From: Chinchilla lanigera
Lineage: Eukaryota; Chordata; Mammalia; Rodentia; Chinchillidae
DNA: 64,000 nucleotides
Reading direction: 5' to 3'
NCBI RefSeq assembly: GCF_000276665.1
Contig: NW_004955502.1
Coordinates: 3,817,883 to 3,881,882, forward strand
This document shows, in pieces, positions 31,547 through 44,900 of this stretch. Both the position numbers and the translations under genes were made by a program. How positions within the stretch are numbered: the first letter of the stretch is position 1; every line of letters begins with the position of its first letter. Below the pieces are notes generated by a model that saw nothing but the letters and a program-made list of their open reading frames with translations, was not told where the DNA came from and searched no databases.

Positions 31547-34503
31547 CCCTCCCAAAGAATTTTTTAAGTCTCAGGCCATTTTTTGATATAACTGTATTCT
31601 CTCTATTTTGACATTGTTGGAGCAGCCCAAGTGAAGCTGAAGATTAAAATCACAAGTCTTGAAGCTCAGACAGGGAATAAAGAACAAACTCTGAAGGTGA
31701 TCTCATGTGCTCAGAATTATGTCTTTAAAGGTCAAGTTCCCTTGCAATATGAACCAAACAAAATATAGCATTTAGACAAGGGAACTTTCTTGGCCCAACA
31801 TTAATAAATGAATAAAAGATATTTTCATATTTATTAACATGCTGATTAAACCGTACATTTTTCATGCTGCTTCTTTTTAATTTGGGACCAAGACTATTTG
31901 TAAAAATAAATATGCAGTACATGATGGCAGAAATTGATGATGACAGTCTATTGATTTAGAATGACAGAAACCCAGAGCAACATATTAGCTATTTTAGGTA
32001 CTTAATCTCTAGAACTTTTACGCAAGGTGAATTTAAGAACTCCTGAAAAGTGAAAACTAATTTCTGAATCTATTGTTTTTACACTTACAGGATAAGGTCA
32101 GTGGCAATAGCAAGGAGGTGACTGGGGAAATCATTTAACTTCCTCTCAAAAATACCAGCCTCTGGCATATCCATCCCCAGTTAAATACAACCAAAGTAAA
32201 GCGCTGGATATGCCACTGAGAGCAGCTTCAGAGCAAGTCCCGAGGCTTTCTTTCCTGCAGACGGCTGTGCTGCACTTCAGCCTCACTTATCCAGAGACAT
32301 TGCTGTCCTAATATCTATCTCTGTGCCGACATCTCCACACCCACCACCATTCTGCCTTCCAGAGTCTATTCCATAGTTGGGACAGAACTTAGTGGGGCAG
32401 CACATCCCCCCAACATACAAGCCACTTTCGCACAAGGTACTCATTTGAAGAGAGCACTAGCCTGGTGACACACTCTGTGAGATCTTGGTGGAGCTTTGTA
32501 ATTGCTTGGACTTCACCGTCTCCACCTGGCCATTGAGGGACTTGGAAGGGCTGCTCTTGGAAGTCTGGTAAGGCAGGAGCTGGGCTTTCTTGTTTACTCA
32601 AAGACTAGAATTGGTAGTGCTTGTCAAAACCTGCAGGTGATCCTGTAAGCCTGGGTCCCTTTTTGTCCTCTTTGTTTTTCCGGAGGACATGAGAAGCCCT
32701 TCCCAAGCAGGACCAAGATGGATACTGGAGCTCAGACACTGCTGGTGGCAGAGTACTTGCTCTGAGGCACACCATGCAATGCTTCTTCACCACATCCAAG
32801 CCCTGTCTTGGGTGGAGACGGCTGCAGAGTCACACACTGGCATGGAGCCTCAGCCATGCCAAGCAAGGGTGGTGAGGAGAAGACCACCTGGGCTTAGCTT
32901 AGGCTCCCTTCATCCCTTCCTCCCCTCTCACAGGAGATGCTAAAGGAAATGGTTTCCAAGCAACATTCCTGGCTCTAGTTTTTCTCACAACAGGGGCTTT
33001 TTGGGAGAACAGAAAAAAGAGTGCAAACAAAGATGCCAACAGCGGACAAAGACTCCCCCTTGGGCTCAGAGACACTGTGTCTTTCCTAGCTGTGGCCCAG
33101 CCTTCTTTGCAGGCGCCTGGCCGTGATGGCCTCAGGGTCAGCATCCCGTCAGCTCCTGTAAGCAGATCTCATTATGACTGCTTACTTCAAAAAGAGGATT
33201 TAACCCAAAGCAGATTTACCAGGCAGTTTCCAAAGGGCAGCAGAACCCCAGGCTGACCTCTGAGAAAATCTCAAAGGCTGTGCTGCCCAGGAGCTGGAGG
33301 GGGGTGGGGTGTACTGGAGGTTATCACAGAAGACTCAGATTGCAGAGGAACGTCAGAGAGGCCTGCAAGTTACCCAGATCCTCCTGGGGGCGTTTGATGT
33401 AGAGTGAAACGTCTATCATCTGAGTGTGCCACAGGTGTACCCTGGTGCTTAGTCAAGTACTGAGCTGAGGGGCCACCCCCAGAAAAAGCGCTAAACTTTA
33501 AAGCGCTTTAACCACTAAGAGTCAGAAGTCTCAGCTAAATTCTTAGCGAATGTGTGAAAGTTTGATGATATATCCCAGCCGTCTCTTTGTTATTGCCACT
33601 GACCTTATTCTATAAGAGTAAAAACAGTAGATTTAGAGATTATTTTTCACTTTTCAGGGGTTCTTAAATTCACTTGCATAAAAGTTCTACAGTTATATCC
33701 CAGTGGTGCTGTTCAAAGCATCAAAAGCCTGATAAGGTGATTTTTTTTTTAAAAGTTCCTTTATGACTTTTAATACATTCTGTATAGTACTTTGTTCAAG
33801 AGAGGTTGTTCTAGTTTAAGTGAAATCTAACACATCCCCCCAAAAGGGGCAAGAATTGGAATTGTTCATCTATAGCTGACCAACATGAAGTTAGTAGATA
33901 AATGTATCTGGGATGTGCTCACTGTATCATGAATAGAAGAGTTCTCTGAACTACAAAGTTCTCTATCACATGTTGTTATTTCAATTACTCTTACAGTGCA
34001 CAAAAATTGGAGGAAAAAGAAGAAACCACAGGGATCAAAAGTCCACCACCCATACGTCCCTGCAAGCTGCTCTAACTGAATGATTGCCACCTGGCATTTA
34101 ACTGGGTAGGAAATGGTAGTAAAGACTGACACCCATTTCAGAAAAAAATGGTTTACAAAGTGATAAAACACAATTCTCACAGGTGCTCTTTAACATTATC
34201 TGATTTCAGATATTTTAAAAAGTCACTATCAAATCAGTTGCTACTCCTTTACCTGACCATACTCCAATGCCAGACAACTGATTAGACGACTATTATAGAT
34301 ACATGTAATTTTTATTGTCTTAGCTTGTTTGCTGTATCTTTATCTTCAGATTGAAAGTTCTCAGAGATTTAAGGGGTGGGATTTATTTTTATTGGTTACC
34401 AAGAAATGTCAATCCAGATTTTCTTCTATTTATTCAAACATGAAGCTGATCAGCTTAAAAGAGCTTAAGGCAAACACAAACAAGCAATAAGTTAAACTTT
34501 ATA

Positions 34504-34625
34504 TTTTTCCTTCCTTCCTTTCTCTCTCTCTCCCTCTCTCCCTCCTTCCTTCTTTCCTTCTTTCCTTCCTTCCTTCCTTTCTTCCTTTTCCCTTCCCTCC
34601 CTCCCCTCCCTTCCCTCCTTTATTT
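34504..34625. repeat. Polypyrimidine (CCTT/CT) microsatellite tract
   Basis: About 120 bases of almost pure pyrimidine on plus (TTCCTTCCTTTCTCTCTCTC and onward), made of CCTT, CT and CCCT units. On the FILIP1 sense strand it is polypurine. Confidence 0.95.
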
Positions 34626-35702
34626 TTCTTAGTACAACAACCATGTGGTTAGATACCCTGCATTAGCACGTGGTCAGGTCATGAGGCAGCCACTTGTTGG
34701 ATAGTGTATAACACTTAAGTGTTCTCTCTTTCATTTCTCCTGCACCAACGCCAACAGTAAACGTGTTGGTAAGCATTACCCATAATTTTTTGTAAAAATC
34801 CTTTAAAAATACAATCTATTGTTTCATTTTTTAAATTTACTCTTCTTATAAAAGCTTTTTCTAGTACTAAACTAACTGAAGAAAACCAGATCTCTTTTTT
34901 GGTAACTAAATAAATGGTAAAGCTAGAGCAGATCAGGATGTTTGCCAGTAGCTCTCAGTTACAAGCCCCAAACACAGAAGCAGAGACGCTGGTAACTCAA
35001 GTCATCAGAGTTCAAAGCTTTGGTTTAAAAGACTGTGGAAGTCACAGCCGTAACCATTCAGCTGAGGGAAAGGAGCGAATAATTCAAAAGATGGTACACA
35101 AGAGTCAGTTACAAAGCTTTTCCCTTCAGGGTCTCTGCTTTGTATGTGGCAATTCCAGCGTGAGAACGGGCTTAGAGGCAAAGCATATTTGGTTTCTATT
35201 CAGTTTGGGGTTGTTTCTATTTGAAGTGTTTTAGAAGGTACCCGGCCCTTAAAAAGCTAAGCTGGTCAGATAGGCATCAAGTCATTTACACAGAACCAAA
35301 CACTGAGGCTTTTTCACAGTAATATGAAGAATAAATACTGTAGGATTAACTGATGATGGCTACATTTAAGAATTCCTAAAAAGTAGATTTCAACCCCAAA
35401 GAAAAAAGGTGGATTCTTTCAAATAGAAGGCAATTCATAGGGAGGGTTTTCAAATGTAGACGCTTTATTGATCACGTTCAAATACAGGCTCCCTGGGTTT
35501 CTTCCCAGTTTTAGGAACACCCCTGCGGAAATGTGATATCCACTCACGCGCAACCCGAACACATTCACATAATAATCTCGGGTAAAAGTCTGTCTTCCTG
35601 TCTATGTCGCCACCACCCGGAAAGGGGAATTGGGCCGGGAGATGTACTATAGTGCTCCTGGTCAGACGAGGGGACAGACGGGGACGGGCGCTCATGTGTT
35701 AC

Positions 35703-35881
35703 CTCTCCCGCTCCCGCTCCAGCAGGTTGGTGAAGTCGTCGCTCTTGCTCATGTAGTCAGAGTGCTTGTGCTTCTCAGTCTCCAGCTCATACACCGTGCG
35801 CCGGTGACACTTCTCTGCCAGCAGCAGCTGCTCCAGCATGCGGCGGTACGTCTCCTTCTGCTTCTCCTCAAGCCTGTCCAG
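35703..35881 (-). CDS. FILIP1: FILIP1 internal coding exon (179 bp)
   Basis: Encodes [20 protein letters not shown], then [20 protein letters not shown] and [14 protein letters not shown] plus two bases of a split Arg codon. The acceptor CTTCCCCAG|CTGGAC at 35882/35881 enters in phase 0, continuing from GAG at 42481. The donor AG|GTAACAC exits so that AG+G restores Arg before LKKLLEQ in the large exon. It is coiled-coil forming and part of the CortBP2-like N-terminal domain shared with FILIP1L and CTTNBP2. Sequence is nearly identical to the FILIP1 protein I remember (for example NEKHKHTDYMN versus [11 protein letters not shown] here). No stop or frameshift. Confidence 0.96.
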
Positions 35882-36439
35882 CTGGGGAAGCAAAGTGGGA
35901 AGTGGATATTTCATTTCCCTTATATCGGACTCTAAAGAGCTGGTTTACATTTGTCCGGTGATGGATCACCTGGAGAGGAGATCACTGAACATGGTATTCT
36001 CCTTCATTTCCACCATCCCTGCCCTTTCTCTATGTCAACTGACTTCATAAATTAGTCATAATAATGCTGCAGTTTCACTTTTGGCGCTCTGGTCCTGTAA
36101 ATGCATGTGTGGTCCCTAATCTTTCAGGAGAACAAACTTCCACAGTTTTAATGAGATAGCACAAAGAAAGAAACTGAAAATCATCTCTCCTGATCTCAGA
36201 AAAATTAAGATCTCAAATTTCTCCCCTGGCAGTAAGTATCATCATCATCATAATCTTTTTTTTTTTTTTAGGGCTTGCAGCTGTATGCATTTCTAGGAAA
36301 GCATATGAGGGATCCAAAGTCCTCTTTTTTCAAGAGATGCTAAATATAGGGAGGACTTTGGAACTTTTAGAAAGTACATATCTCTACCAGAGCCCTATCA
36401 AAATACTATTACAGAATTGCTTTTTCCATTTTCTTTGTC

Positions 36440-36545
36440 AGGGTGTCAGACCTTTAAGAGAGCATACCTTGATCATCCTTTTAGTCCCTTGTACTACACC
36501 TAGCACAGTACCTGGGACAAAGTAAGAGTTCAGTAAATGCTTACT
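36440..36545 (+). mobile_element. L2 (or MIR) 3' end
   Basis: CCTTTTAGTCCCTTGTACTA CACCTAGCACAGTACCTGGG ACAAAGTAAGAGTTCAGTAA ATGC is the diverged L2 tail (CCCAGTGCCTAGCACAGTGC ... GGTGCTCAATAAATG). Confidence 0.7.
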
Positions 36546-39444
36546 AAAGTGGGCTAAATCTTGATTGGATTAGGCTTTCTCATCTTTGGTACTACTGAGG
36601 CTACATTATTTACATTATTCATAATATAAATTAATAATCTAAGTAGTGATCTCAATAATTATCAATATAAATAATTGAGATAATTTAGATACCAGGGATG
36701 TTTTCGGTTAGATTATTTGAGGAACTTATTGGATTGGAGAATAGTTAGCAGTATCCTGGGCCTTCCTCCTAGGTACCAGTAGCACCATCTCCAGTTGTAA
36801 ATGTTTTTATCCTGACACTGTCAAATGTACCTTGGAACGAGAAATCCATCCCTATACCACTACCCACTGCTGCTGTAGTCCAAACAGACATGTTTAAGTC
36901 CTCGCTCAAACCACAATCAACTACCGAAGACCCAGTGGGGCAGTTCAGAGTGTCAGCATCAGAGCCGTTCTCCCTTAGTTTTCCATCTTTGCATTTCAGT
37001 TATGAGAAGGATTAGATATTTTCTCTGTACTTGTATGATATACTCATTGCAAATGGATCACTTCTGGGCCAAAATAAAAGAGAGGCTGCCCCCATCATCC
37101 TCAGTACCTTCTTCCCAGATTTCCACTGCCTTTGTTTAAGAACCAGCGACCAGATGGTGACGGGTGGAGAAATCCACGTTAACTGGCAGCTAACGATATC
37201 TAAAATCATTAGGGTTTGCTATATTTTTCTATCTTCTGACAAAGTTTTGTTTGTACAAGAAGCCTCCTACAGGAATAGCTCCCTATTGCAAACTATTCTC
37301 CAGAAGAACCCTCCCAAATGTCTATAAATTTGGTTTTTACTATATTTAAGGAATTCATCTAGTCTTAATGAAGCATCATCATTATCAAACATAGAGAAAG
37401 GCATCTTTTCCCACTTTTTGATCCAACCTACATCGTCATGAAATAGGACCCTCTGTTCTTGAGAGATCCTGAAGAGCATGTCCTGCCTGTTGGTTCACAT
37501 CCTCCCTTTGTCCTCTCTAAGGAAGGCGGCGTAATTGGAGTAGGGAACTGGGCAGACGCAACTCAGCCTATACATTGTACTCTCAAGGACCCAACTTTCC
37601 CCCAGCATCTCTCAACCCACCCAGGAATTGTGCAGGGAAGATGGCGGCATCACTAATTGGGTGGTTGGCTGGGAAAGCCAAAGAGACAGGTGGACAGATG
37701 GAAAGGTGGGAGGCAGGCTCAGCCTTACACAGTCTGTCCACTCGGGCCCCTGACACAGCAGCTGTGGTCCTGGGCTAGGCCACTGAAGCACGTTGCTCTG
37801 TGTATGATGGTGTCTGGACCCACACCGGCACAGCTTGACCCAACCAGAATTACATTATTAGGAAAGTCATCTTTCTGTCTCAGGGCCTACATTGCTGTGG
37901 CAGTGGGGTGGGCAGCATGTTTCTCAAGCAGAACTCAGACTCAAACTATAAACTGTGGAGGCATTAGTGTAAGGATTTAGCTTTTAATTTTAAATTCTGC
38001 ATGTAAGAACTTACACTGGTAGCAGTAGATCAACCGTGCCAGATACTATTTCTTGCTATTTTATTTGGAACCACTCATGCCTTAAGCTCCTAAGGGAGAA
38101 CTGAGATGGCTTATCTTTCTTGGCTCTCGGTGGCTTATCCAGAGATTCTGAAGACCATCTCCCATCACTTTGGACCAGAGAGAGATTCATGTATCATACA
38201 TACTGTGTATCTCACTTTTGGCTTTCAGCATCCAAGCCGTGGCTCAGCACAGAGGAATGGCTTTTATTAATGAACAGTGAAAGTGGAATGGGCATTGATT
38301 ACTTTGGAAGGATAATGTCCACTTGGATAGAAGTAGAAGGAAAATTGCATGAGATCATCATAAAGCCAAAGGCCAACATTTTACTAAGCAAAGAGTGTAC
38401 CTGGAAATCTTCTAAGGCATCAAGTTGTCAGAGCAGTGCAAAGACTGGAGATGGGAAACAATTTCAGTATGGTTAGGTAAAAGGATCACCGTCAGGATGT
38501 GGTCTAAGCTCTGTTACCTACAGAGAAGTATTGAGGAATCCAGGAAGACAGACATCAGTTAAAGAGGAAATACAAAGCCTTAAAAATGGGAAAAGGGAAA
38601 TGGATCTAAGTGCTAACAATGATGGGGCCAGACAAAGGTAGATGTTTAATCACTGCTGAATCAGAATGAATAGCCAGAGTTAATGGGGGTGCAGAGTACA
38701 GAGCAGTGTGAACCCCAGGAAACAACTAAGGAGCACACTACAGATCTCCAGAGTCTTTCATGAGATCACCTCGGGCCTTTCCCTGAGGATTACAATAGCT
38801 TTTCAAATCAGTTATACAAAATATAAGCAGCTTTAAGAAATACAATCTGGGAAGATGAGAATAAGATATATGAAGCATTGTTTGGTGAGTTCCAAGGTGT
38901 CAGCTACTATAAGTAGAGGCGCTGGTATTGCTCAGGGCCTAACTGAACATGCGCAAGAAACTTTGGTACAGAAGGAAACAGGAGGCAAACAAAAGGGGAT
39001 CCATGCAGGAAAACAGCAGACAAGTCTAAACACAGATTTGCTATGATACGAAAGGCCTCTCCATGCGGGCATCCACATCAAGGACAGAAAAGCACATACA
39101 ACTGGTGTGAAGCAAATGGTCCTGGCCAACTCTGAATACCTTGATCTTGCACTTCTCATGGGGGAGAACACACAGTAAGAATTTGGAGGCCATATTTGAA
39201 AATAAATGTCAGGCCTGAAGGGAAGCAGAAGCAAGCAAATGAATTAAAATCCCTCTGAGATGCATAAAGCAGAAATGGAGAAAGGGACCACATAAAGAAA
39301 ATGGTTAAAATGCCAACAATAAGCAGACGAAAACAAATCAGCTGAGCCTTCCGACCACATTTGTTTCAGCGGCGGGAAATGTGTTTGTTGCCTGAGTATG
39401 ATGGGTTGCTCAAGGACTAGAAAATTCAGATTTAAGGGAAGGCT

Positions 39445-39565
39445 TGCCGGAAATGGTGGTGCACTTGGAAGTCTGAATCAGGAGAGTGATGCCTGCAGAG
39501 TAAGTTTAAAACCAGCCGGGACATAGTGCAAGACCCTGACTCAAAAACAAAAACAAACAAAACCA
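39445..39565 (+). mobile_element. B1-type SINE (diverged)
   Basis: CCGGAAATGGTGGTGCACTT, GGAAGTCTGAATCAGGAGAG, GGACATAGTGCAAGACCCTG ACTC and an AAAACAAAAACAAACAAAAC tail. Part of the head is missing. Confidence 0.7.
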
Positions 39566-41319
39566 GAGAGAAGACTTAGTTCTGAGGAAGTGCACTGCCT
39601 GGCTCCTCCCTGGGCCTGAGTCACATAGGCTTCAAGGGAGTCATTTTTTAAAGAAATGGATTTCTTAAGCCTGTACATAGAAGATGAGAAAAAAATGGGA
39701 TTAGAGTGGTTTTAAATACACAAGTGCAAAAGGAGAGCACCGAAAGTAAGAGGTATGCCCTGAGAAAGCCACCCCTATAAGTTCTAAGACCTTGCAAAAA
39801 GACAAGTATGCTTGAAATGTCATTCACTGAAGGCCAAGATAAGGCATGCAAACACCCTCCCACTGACCTGGGTCACATTATTCCCTGTCCTCGCTAACCT
39901 TTTGATGGTAACAGGCTCTGTCTGATGCGAACACCTGCCCCAGGTATCCAGGACCTTATCGTAGCTGAAGACATTCTCTATCCTTTCCTCAAAGGTGCCC
40001 AAGTATCTTCTTTGATCTTGCTAAGAGCAACATGGGCCTCTGCTATACTGGGTACTAAGGTCAAAGAATGTAATGTTACTTGAAATAAATTGATTTTGGA
40101 GCTCGGGACTTTATTATCTATGTATAAATGTATGAGTATGAATTGGTACTATGATAATTGCATGTGTCCTAATAAATCTTTGGATTACTTTAAGTAAAAA
40201 AAAGATATAGGGACTCTAGGATGTATTAATGTAACTGTGAAGTGCTAATGATGTAAGTTTGTTTTCCTGAAGGGGAAAACAGAAAGTTTCCAGATAATCA
40301 ATTGAGAGCTCTCTGGCTGAGACTGAGCAGAATAAGAAATTGGAAGGTAAGAAACCAAAACTTTAGTTTTTCTTGGAATTTTGCTTGTGAATTATGACCT
40401 ATGATATTCAGGACTTTAGTGTACAACAAAGTTCAAGGATTTAATATTTGCTACTTAGTTTCTCTCCAAGGGAGAAAGAGCCACTGCGGCGGGTTCATGA
40501 TTACCCTCTGGTGGATGCTACTGGAAACCTAACTGGGCCTAACTTGGTGTGGAAATTGTAATGAGCAGTGACTTGGGGGGCTTGAAGTACAATATGGCTT
40601 TTAGGAGCAAGAGGCAGACTACTTGCTTGTGGTCCCAGGAACCTCATGGAACACTGATGTCTTGGGGTTTCCATTTTGTGATCCCGGAAGTAAGACTGCT
40701 CCTGCATAACAAGAACTTGATTGTTCATACCAAAATCTGTAGATGGTGGAAGAAAACCTTTTCCCTAGCGTTCTGTTTCTCTCATGAGACAGGCCTTCAT
40801 CGGTAGTACTAGGCACAATGCTGTCTTTCCCTCTCCCTCCTCACTCACTTCTACCCAGGGGAAGAAAGACCCTTTGGATTGTTGAGAGGAGAAAGGAACA
40901 AAGAAGCTTGCCCAGAACAAGAAGCTTGCCAATTCCAGAACAAATAGGGAGTGTTTCTGCTCTGCTCCTCTGACCATAGGAGGAATAGCTGGTCAGGTCT
41001 GTCTTCTGAAGGTAGTTCAGAAACCCTCTCTGTGGACCAGAACTCAGTGGGCTGAAGGCAAGGAGGCTGAGTATGTGAACTCTGTAAACCCGCTTCTCCC
41101 TTTGAGGGTCATCCCAATCTCTAGCCATGGGAGAAAAGAATGAAGGAGCCCTAAGGAGACCATTTATCCAAGTTGAGTTCTCCAATCCTGGTTATTATTT
41201 TCTTTACCTCTATGTGTCTTTTTCACTCCTCAGATCTTTCCCTTCAGAACCAGTTAAGGCTATGAACAATTATCATCTCAAATCCTAGCAAACACTGTCC
41301 TGATGGCTAATATTTTTTG

Positions 41320-41540
41320 ACTATGTGCCTGTGCCATACATGATGTTAAGAACTTTGTAAGCATTGCTCCATTTAATCCTTAAAACAACTCTGTGAGATG
41401 TGCAGTGGTTTCTCCCACCTCACACATGAAGGATCTGATCTTTTGAAGAGTTTATGTGACCTGCAGCAAGCCATGCACAGGTGGTAATGGTAGCTCCCAG
41501 CCATGGAAGCAGACCCATCCTTCTGACTGCGTCCTGCTAC
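41320..41540 (-). mobile_element. MIR SINE
   Basis: ATGTGCCTGTGCCATACATG ATGTTAAGAACTTTGTAAGC ATT, CTCCATTTAATCCTTAAAAC AACTCTGTGAGATG and a CACATGAAGGATCTG-type block follow the reversed MIR consensus over most of its length. Confidence 0.75.
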
Positions 41541-42480
41541 ATCATCATCTCATCATTTTAAAAAAAGATAAGACTAGAACCCCAGTTTACCTTTGTTGCA
41601 TAAATTAGACAATTGTGGGAGCATCACTCCAGATTTGGACACTATCAAAATGAGATCTTGTCTCAGATATGTCCAACTGAGTTGTTCCACAGGCTTGATG
41701 TAACTTAAAGGTTCAATTTTTAGTAGGGTGATTCAACTTTTAATTTCTATATTATTTTTATTCATAATACTAGTATCTTAGCTATGAATTTTTATGTGAA
41801 TTGTGAAGAATCAGTGTGGATTTACAATGATTCAGATTCACAAGCTAGTACCCTAATTTGGCATGGAACTTCTGCTACGATGTGAGAGTTTTAAAATGTG
41901 GTAGCATGGGTAAATTAATAACAATCCATAGTTCCTAACACAATTTTGTATAAAAATGATTAGATTCAGCCCTAATAGAATTCTTTTCATCTTAAAGGAT
42001 TGCCCTAAGTGTTTCATTGGTATTGTTCCTCGATTATTATAGCTACTCATATAAAACCTTTTAAATTATGACACTCTTTAAGATACCAGAAAAGAGTGGC
42101 TTTATAACCATAAATATAAAAAATAAAATCAATTTAATTATAAGCTACCAACTTGATAAGAATTCTGACAATTCAGTGTTAAAACAGATGAGTGCTTCAA
42201 ATTTTTACACACATTTCTTAGAGAGTAAAGCAAGAATATACAGCAAGAGCATATAACTATCATAGTCAAATGGAAAAATTTTTTGAACTTGAATCATATT
42301 TAAGCTTCTGAAATTATCATTGAAACTTACCCATTCTAACCTTTCAATTAGTTATATTTTAATATTATAGAAATGTACTGTAAAAAAATTTGCCTTTGTA
42401 AGAAAATGCTGAACTCTATGAATAGGCACCTATGTCCCTGTGGTTTCCTTCTAAGGAGACTCGTTGGTGTTACACCTTAC

Positions 42481-42654
42481 CTCTGAGATGGGTTTCTCAT
42501 AGACATCTTCCCCTATGGACTTCTCCTGCGCCAGGATGGCATCTCGGTGCAGGACCCGAAGCACCTTCTCTGGCTCTGCAGATCCATAATGAGCTTCCAG
42601 AGCCTCAGGCTTGGTTTTCTCTGTCTTCAGCATGTGGATCACATCTTCTCGGGC
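42481..42654 (-). CDS. FILIP1: FILIP1 N-terminal-region coding exon (174 bp)
   Basis: Encodes exactly 58 residues, AREDVIHMLKTEKTKPEALE through GEDVYEKPISE, in phase 0 at both ends. The acceptor is CTACCACAG|GCCCGAG (42655/42654) and the donor GAG|GTAAGG. This is the CortBP2/FILIP1 N-terminal coiled-coil domain (PF09727-type), including AHYGSAEPEKVLRVLHRDA. One substitution against the remembered human protein is apparent (PEVLE to PEALE). The preceding exon, with the start codon and ending ...EGELQ, was not found to the right, so it lies beyond 64000. Confidence 0.96.
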
Positions 42655-44277
42655 CTGTGGTAGGAAGTGCAGCGAGGTCAGAGAGTTAATCACTTAAATC
42701 ACACACTAGGCTCACAAGATCAGCCTGGAGCTCACTGAATTGACTCCCACCTTTCAGGGCTATCAGCAAATTCACTGAGGATTCTGCTCTTATTTTTTAC
42801 CAACGGTAGACTGGCAAGCAGATATTCTGCTTCAGGTTGCTAGGAAGCAGGCAAGTAGAAAAAGAGGTTGTGCTAATATTAACCACACAAAAATTGCTTG
42901 ATCTGAGTAGCAGTGATTTGGGAGAGGCCAGGACAGCGCTGGTCCTGGGATCCCTAATCTGCTCCACTGCACACGAGGTCAATGACAATGTAAAATCTTC
43001 TAGTTTTCTATTTATGCTTTCAATGTTTTATCTAAATCTCATGTGAAGGAAAATCCTCCCCCCTCAATTCTGTAGCTCTGTGTTAATTGTAGTTAGCTAT
43101 AACTCCCTGCATAATTGACAAATACCCTTTATTAGTGCCTTCCTGTTTCTCATCAAATAATTCATTTCACACAGGAACACATGGCTATGAGCGCATACTG
43201 TGCCGGGTGGAGCTTTATAATCTAATGTGTTCAGGCTGAAGGAGAAATTTTACCCTTTTAACATCCAGAATGCTACCATGTGAGTCAGGTTGGTGAGATT
43301 ATAGCTGTTGTTTTAATTTCTTGGCACAACTAAGATCTTTCTGAAGCTCTGGAGAAAACCATGATTGTAGGTTTTGTACCGCATTATCTTTGGTCTTCAT
43401 CACATAACACGAATACATCTGGGTGTACTTTTTCCTGGTTAGAAGTTATACTGTTTCTAGTCATGATGAAGTTGACATTCGCTGAATGTACTCTCATCTG
43501 GGCATGTATGTGGAGCTATTTTTCCAGCACTGGTGATGAGTTACATATTCTGACTTCATTCCAACTTGTACTAAAGAACAAACTGGCTGGCAGCAAAGTT
43601 TTAGTCTATGACAGTGGACTAGAATTTGCTCCTGTATTAATGCTAACTATGGATTTGAAACAATAAACCTGGATCATTATGATGGCTGCCTAAACAAGAG
43701 AGCAACCACTAATGCTATATTTACAATGTGACCAGATAAAGCTTGTTTCTGGAGGTCTCCCACTTTTATTGCATTTTCCATCTCCAAATAAATCTAATTC
43801 CAGATGACTAAAGACTGATTTACTTCTGAGACATCAATGAACTGGAATTTGCGCATTTTAGTGTCTCTGCCTTATACACATGTGCTCACTTAAAGACAAA
43901 AATGGAAAATACGAATTATGAAGAATCTAGTGATATGGAATGATAGTGATATTGTTAAGGTCAGAAAATAGGTTAATGAAAGGCAATGGGTCTGTCTCTT
44001 TGCAGAGGAAATGATGGAAGCATTGTCTCAGGGTCAGGCCTGTCTGCACAATGTCTTAGCGCAGTTACAAAAGGGTACCTGCTTAATCAAGATGACACAG
44101 CCCTGAATCAGGGTGCAACTTATCTGGTGAGAGAAGAGCAGGTATAACTCTCTACTGTATATGGCGGTCCTGTACCAAAGGAGCTGCAAGGTATGCACAT
44201 TACTACTGGCTTTAGGTGAGGTAGGGTTCCGATGTTCACAGCTCACACAAGTGAACACAGACACATCTTCCAAAGAA

Positions 44278-44440
44278 ATTGTTCTCAACACTGGCTGCAC
44301 TGGAGCCTCCTGAGGAACTTCAAAAACATCTAAATGCCCAGGCCATCCTAGACCACCTACATCCAAATCTCTGAGAGACGGATTCATACATTGGTACCTT
44401 TTAGAAGTCCTAGATGATTCCAGGGTTAAGATTACTATGC
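44278..44440 (+). mobile_element. MER5-type hAT element
   Basis: GTTCTCAACACTGGCTGCAC TGGAGCCTCCTGAGGAACTT, TAAATGCCCAGGCCATCCTA GACC, CCAAATCTCTGAGAG resemble MER5A (GTTCTCAAAGTGTGG ... GGGCCCCACCCCAGACCTAC). It is non-autonomous and diverged. Confidence 0.65.
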
Positions 44441-44444
44441 CCAC

Positions 44445-44900
44445 TGTCAGGACACACTGAGTGTGTTCTCTAAGGGTTCATGTGCTGGGAGCTTGGTTCC
44501 CGTTGTGATTATGAAAAGTGGTAGAAGTTTAAAAGTTCAGATCTAGTGGAAGGTAATTAGGTCATTGATGATCCTGTCAGACACTGGTGTAGTTCTCCCA
44601 GGACCCTGGCTAGTCTCTGAGAGACCAAGCTGTACAAAATAACAAGCTGGCCCCTGGATCTCTCTGGCCTCCTGTCTCGTCCTGTGATGGCTTGCTCCCT
44701 CTCTCTCACACACTGTTCTGCCTGGTGCCATCCATCATGCTGTGGTACAGCCAACAGTGCACTCACAAGAGGTCAAGCTGATGGGCAACCTGTCTGGTAC
44801 CTCCAGCCTTGAAAACTGTCAGCTGAATGCATCTCCTTTCCCTATAAAGCACCCAGTCTTGGGCATTTTGTTACTAACATACTCTTCGATTAAGAGACAT
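44445..44900 (+). mobile_element. LTR-like remnant (MaLR-type, tentative)
   Basis: GGGTTCATGTGCTGGGAGCT TGGTTCCC, AGATCTAGTGGAAGGTAATT AGGTCATTG, then CCTCCAGCCTTGAAAACTGT CAG and TATAAAGCACCCAGTCTTGG GCATTTTGTTA follow the general body plan of a MaLR LTR ending in a conserved ...CAGTCT.GG.ATTTTGTTA block. Confidence 0.55.

Larger units (their letters stand above)
12593..35702 (-). other. FILIP1 intron (23.1 kb)
   Basis: Donor GAG AG|GTAACAC at 35703/35702 and acceptor TGCTAG at 12593. It holds the repeats listed separately. Stretches where I recognise nothing beyond AT-rich DNA include 13300-14050, 15940-16600, 17070-17490, 18815-20395, 21220-22720, 23960-24740, 25830-27300, 27450-28870, 29070-29760, 31150-34500 and 34625-35700. 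No additional FILIP1 exon was found in it. Confidence 0.85.
35882..42480 (-). other. FILIP1 intron (6.6 kb)
   Basis: Donor GAG|GTAAGG at 42481/42480 and acceptor CCCCAG at 35882. Contents recognised: an L2/MIR tail at 36440, a B1-like element at 39445 and a MIR at 41320. The stretches 36550-39440, 39565-41315 and 41545-42480 hold no repeat or gene I recognise. Confidence 0.85.

Noticed and set aside
32389..33144. Cluster of minus ORFs (70, 64 and 81 codons) suggesting exons
   Set aside because: No shared phase with convincing splice sites, no recognised protein family; moderate GC alone explains them.
38120..38476. 118-codon plus ORF
   Set aside because: No motif and no splice or promoter context; treated as chance.
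43361..43666. 101-codon plus ORF
   Set aside because: No family resemblance, splice sites or conservation evidence visible; likely chance in intron.
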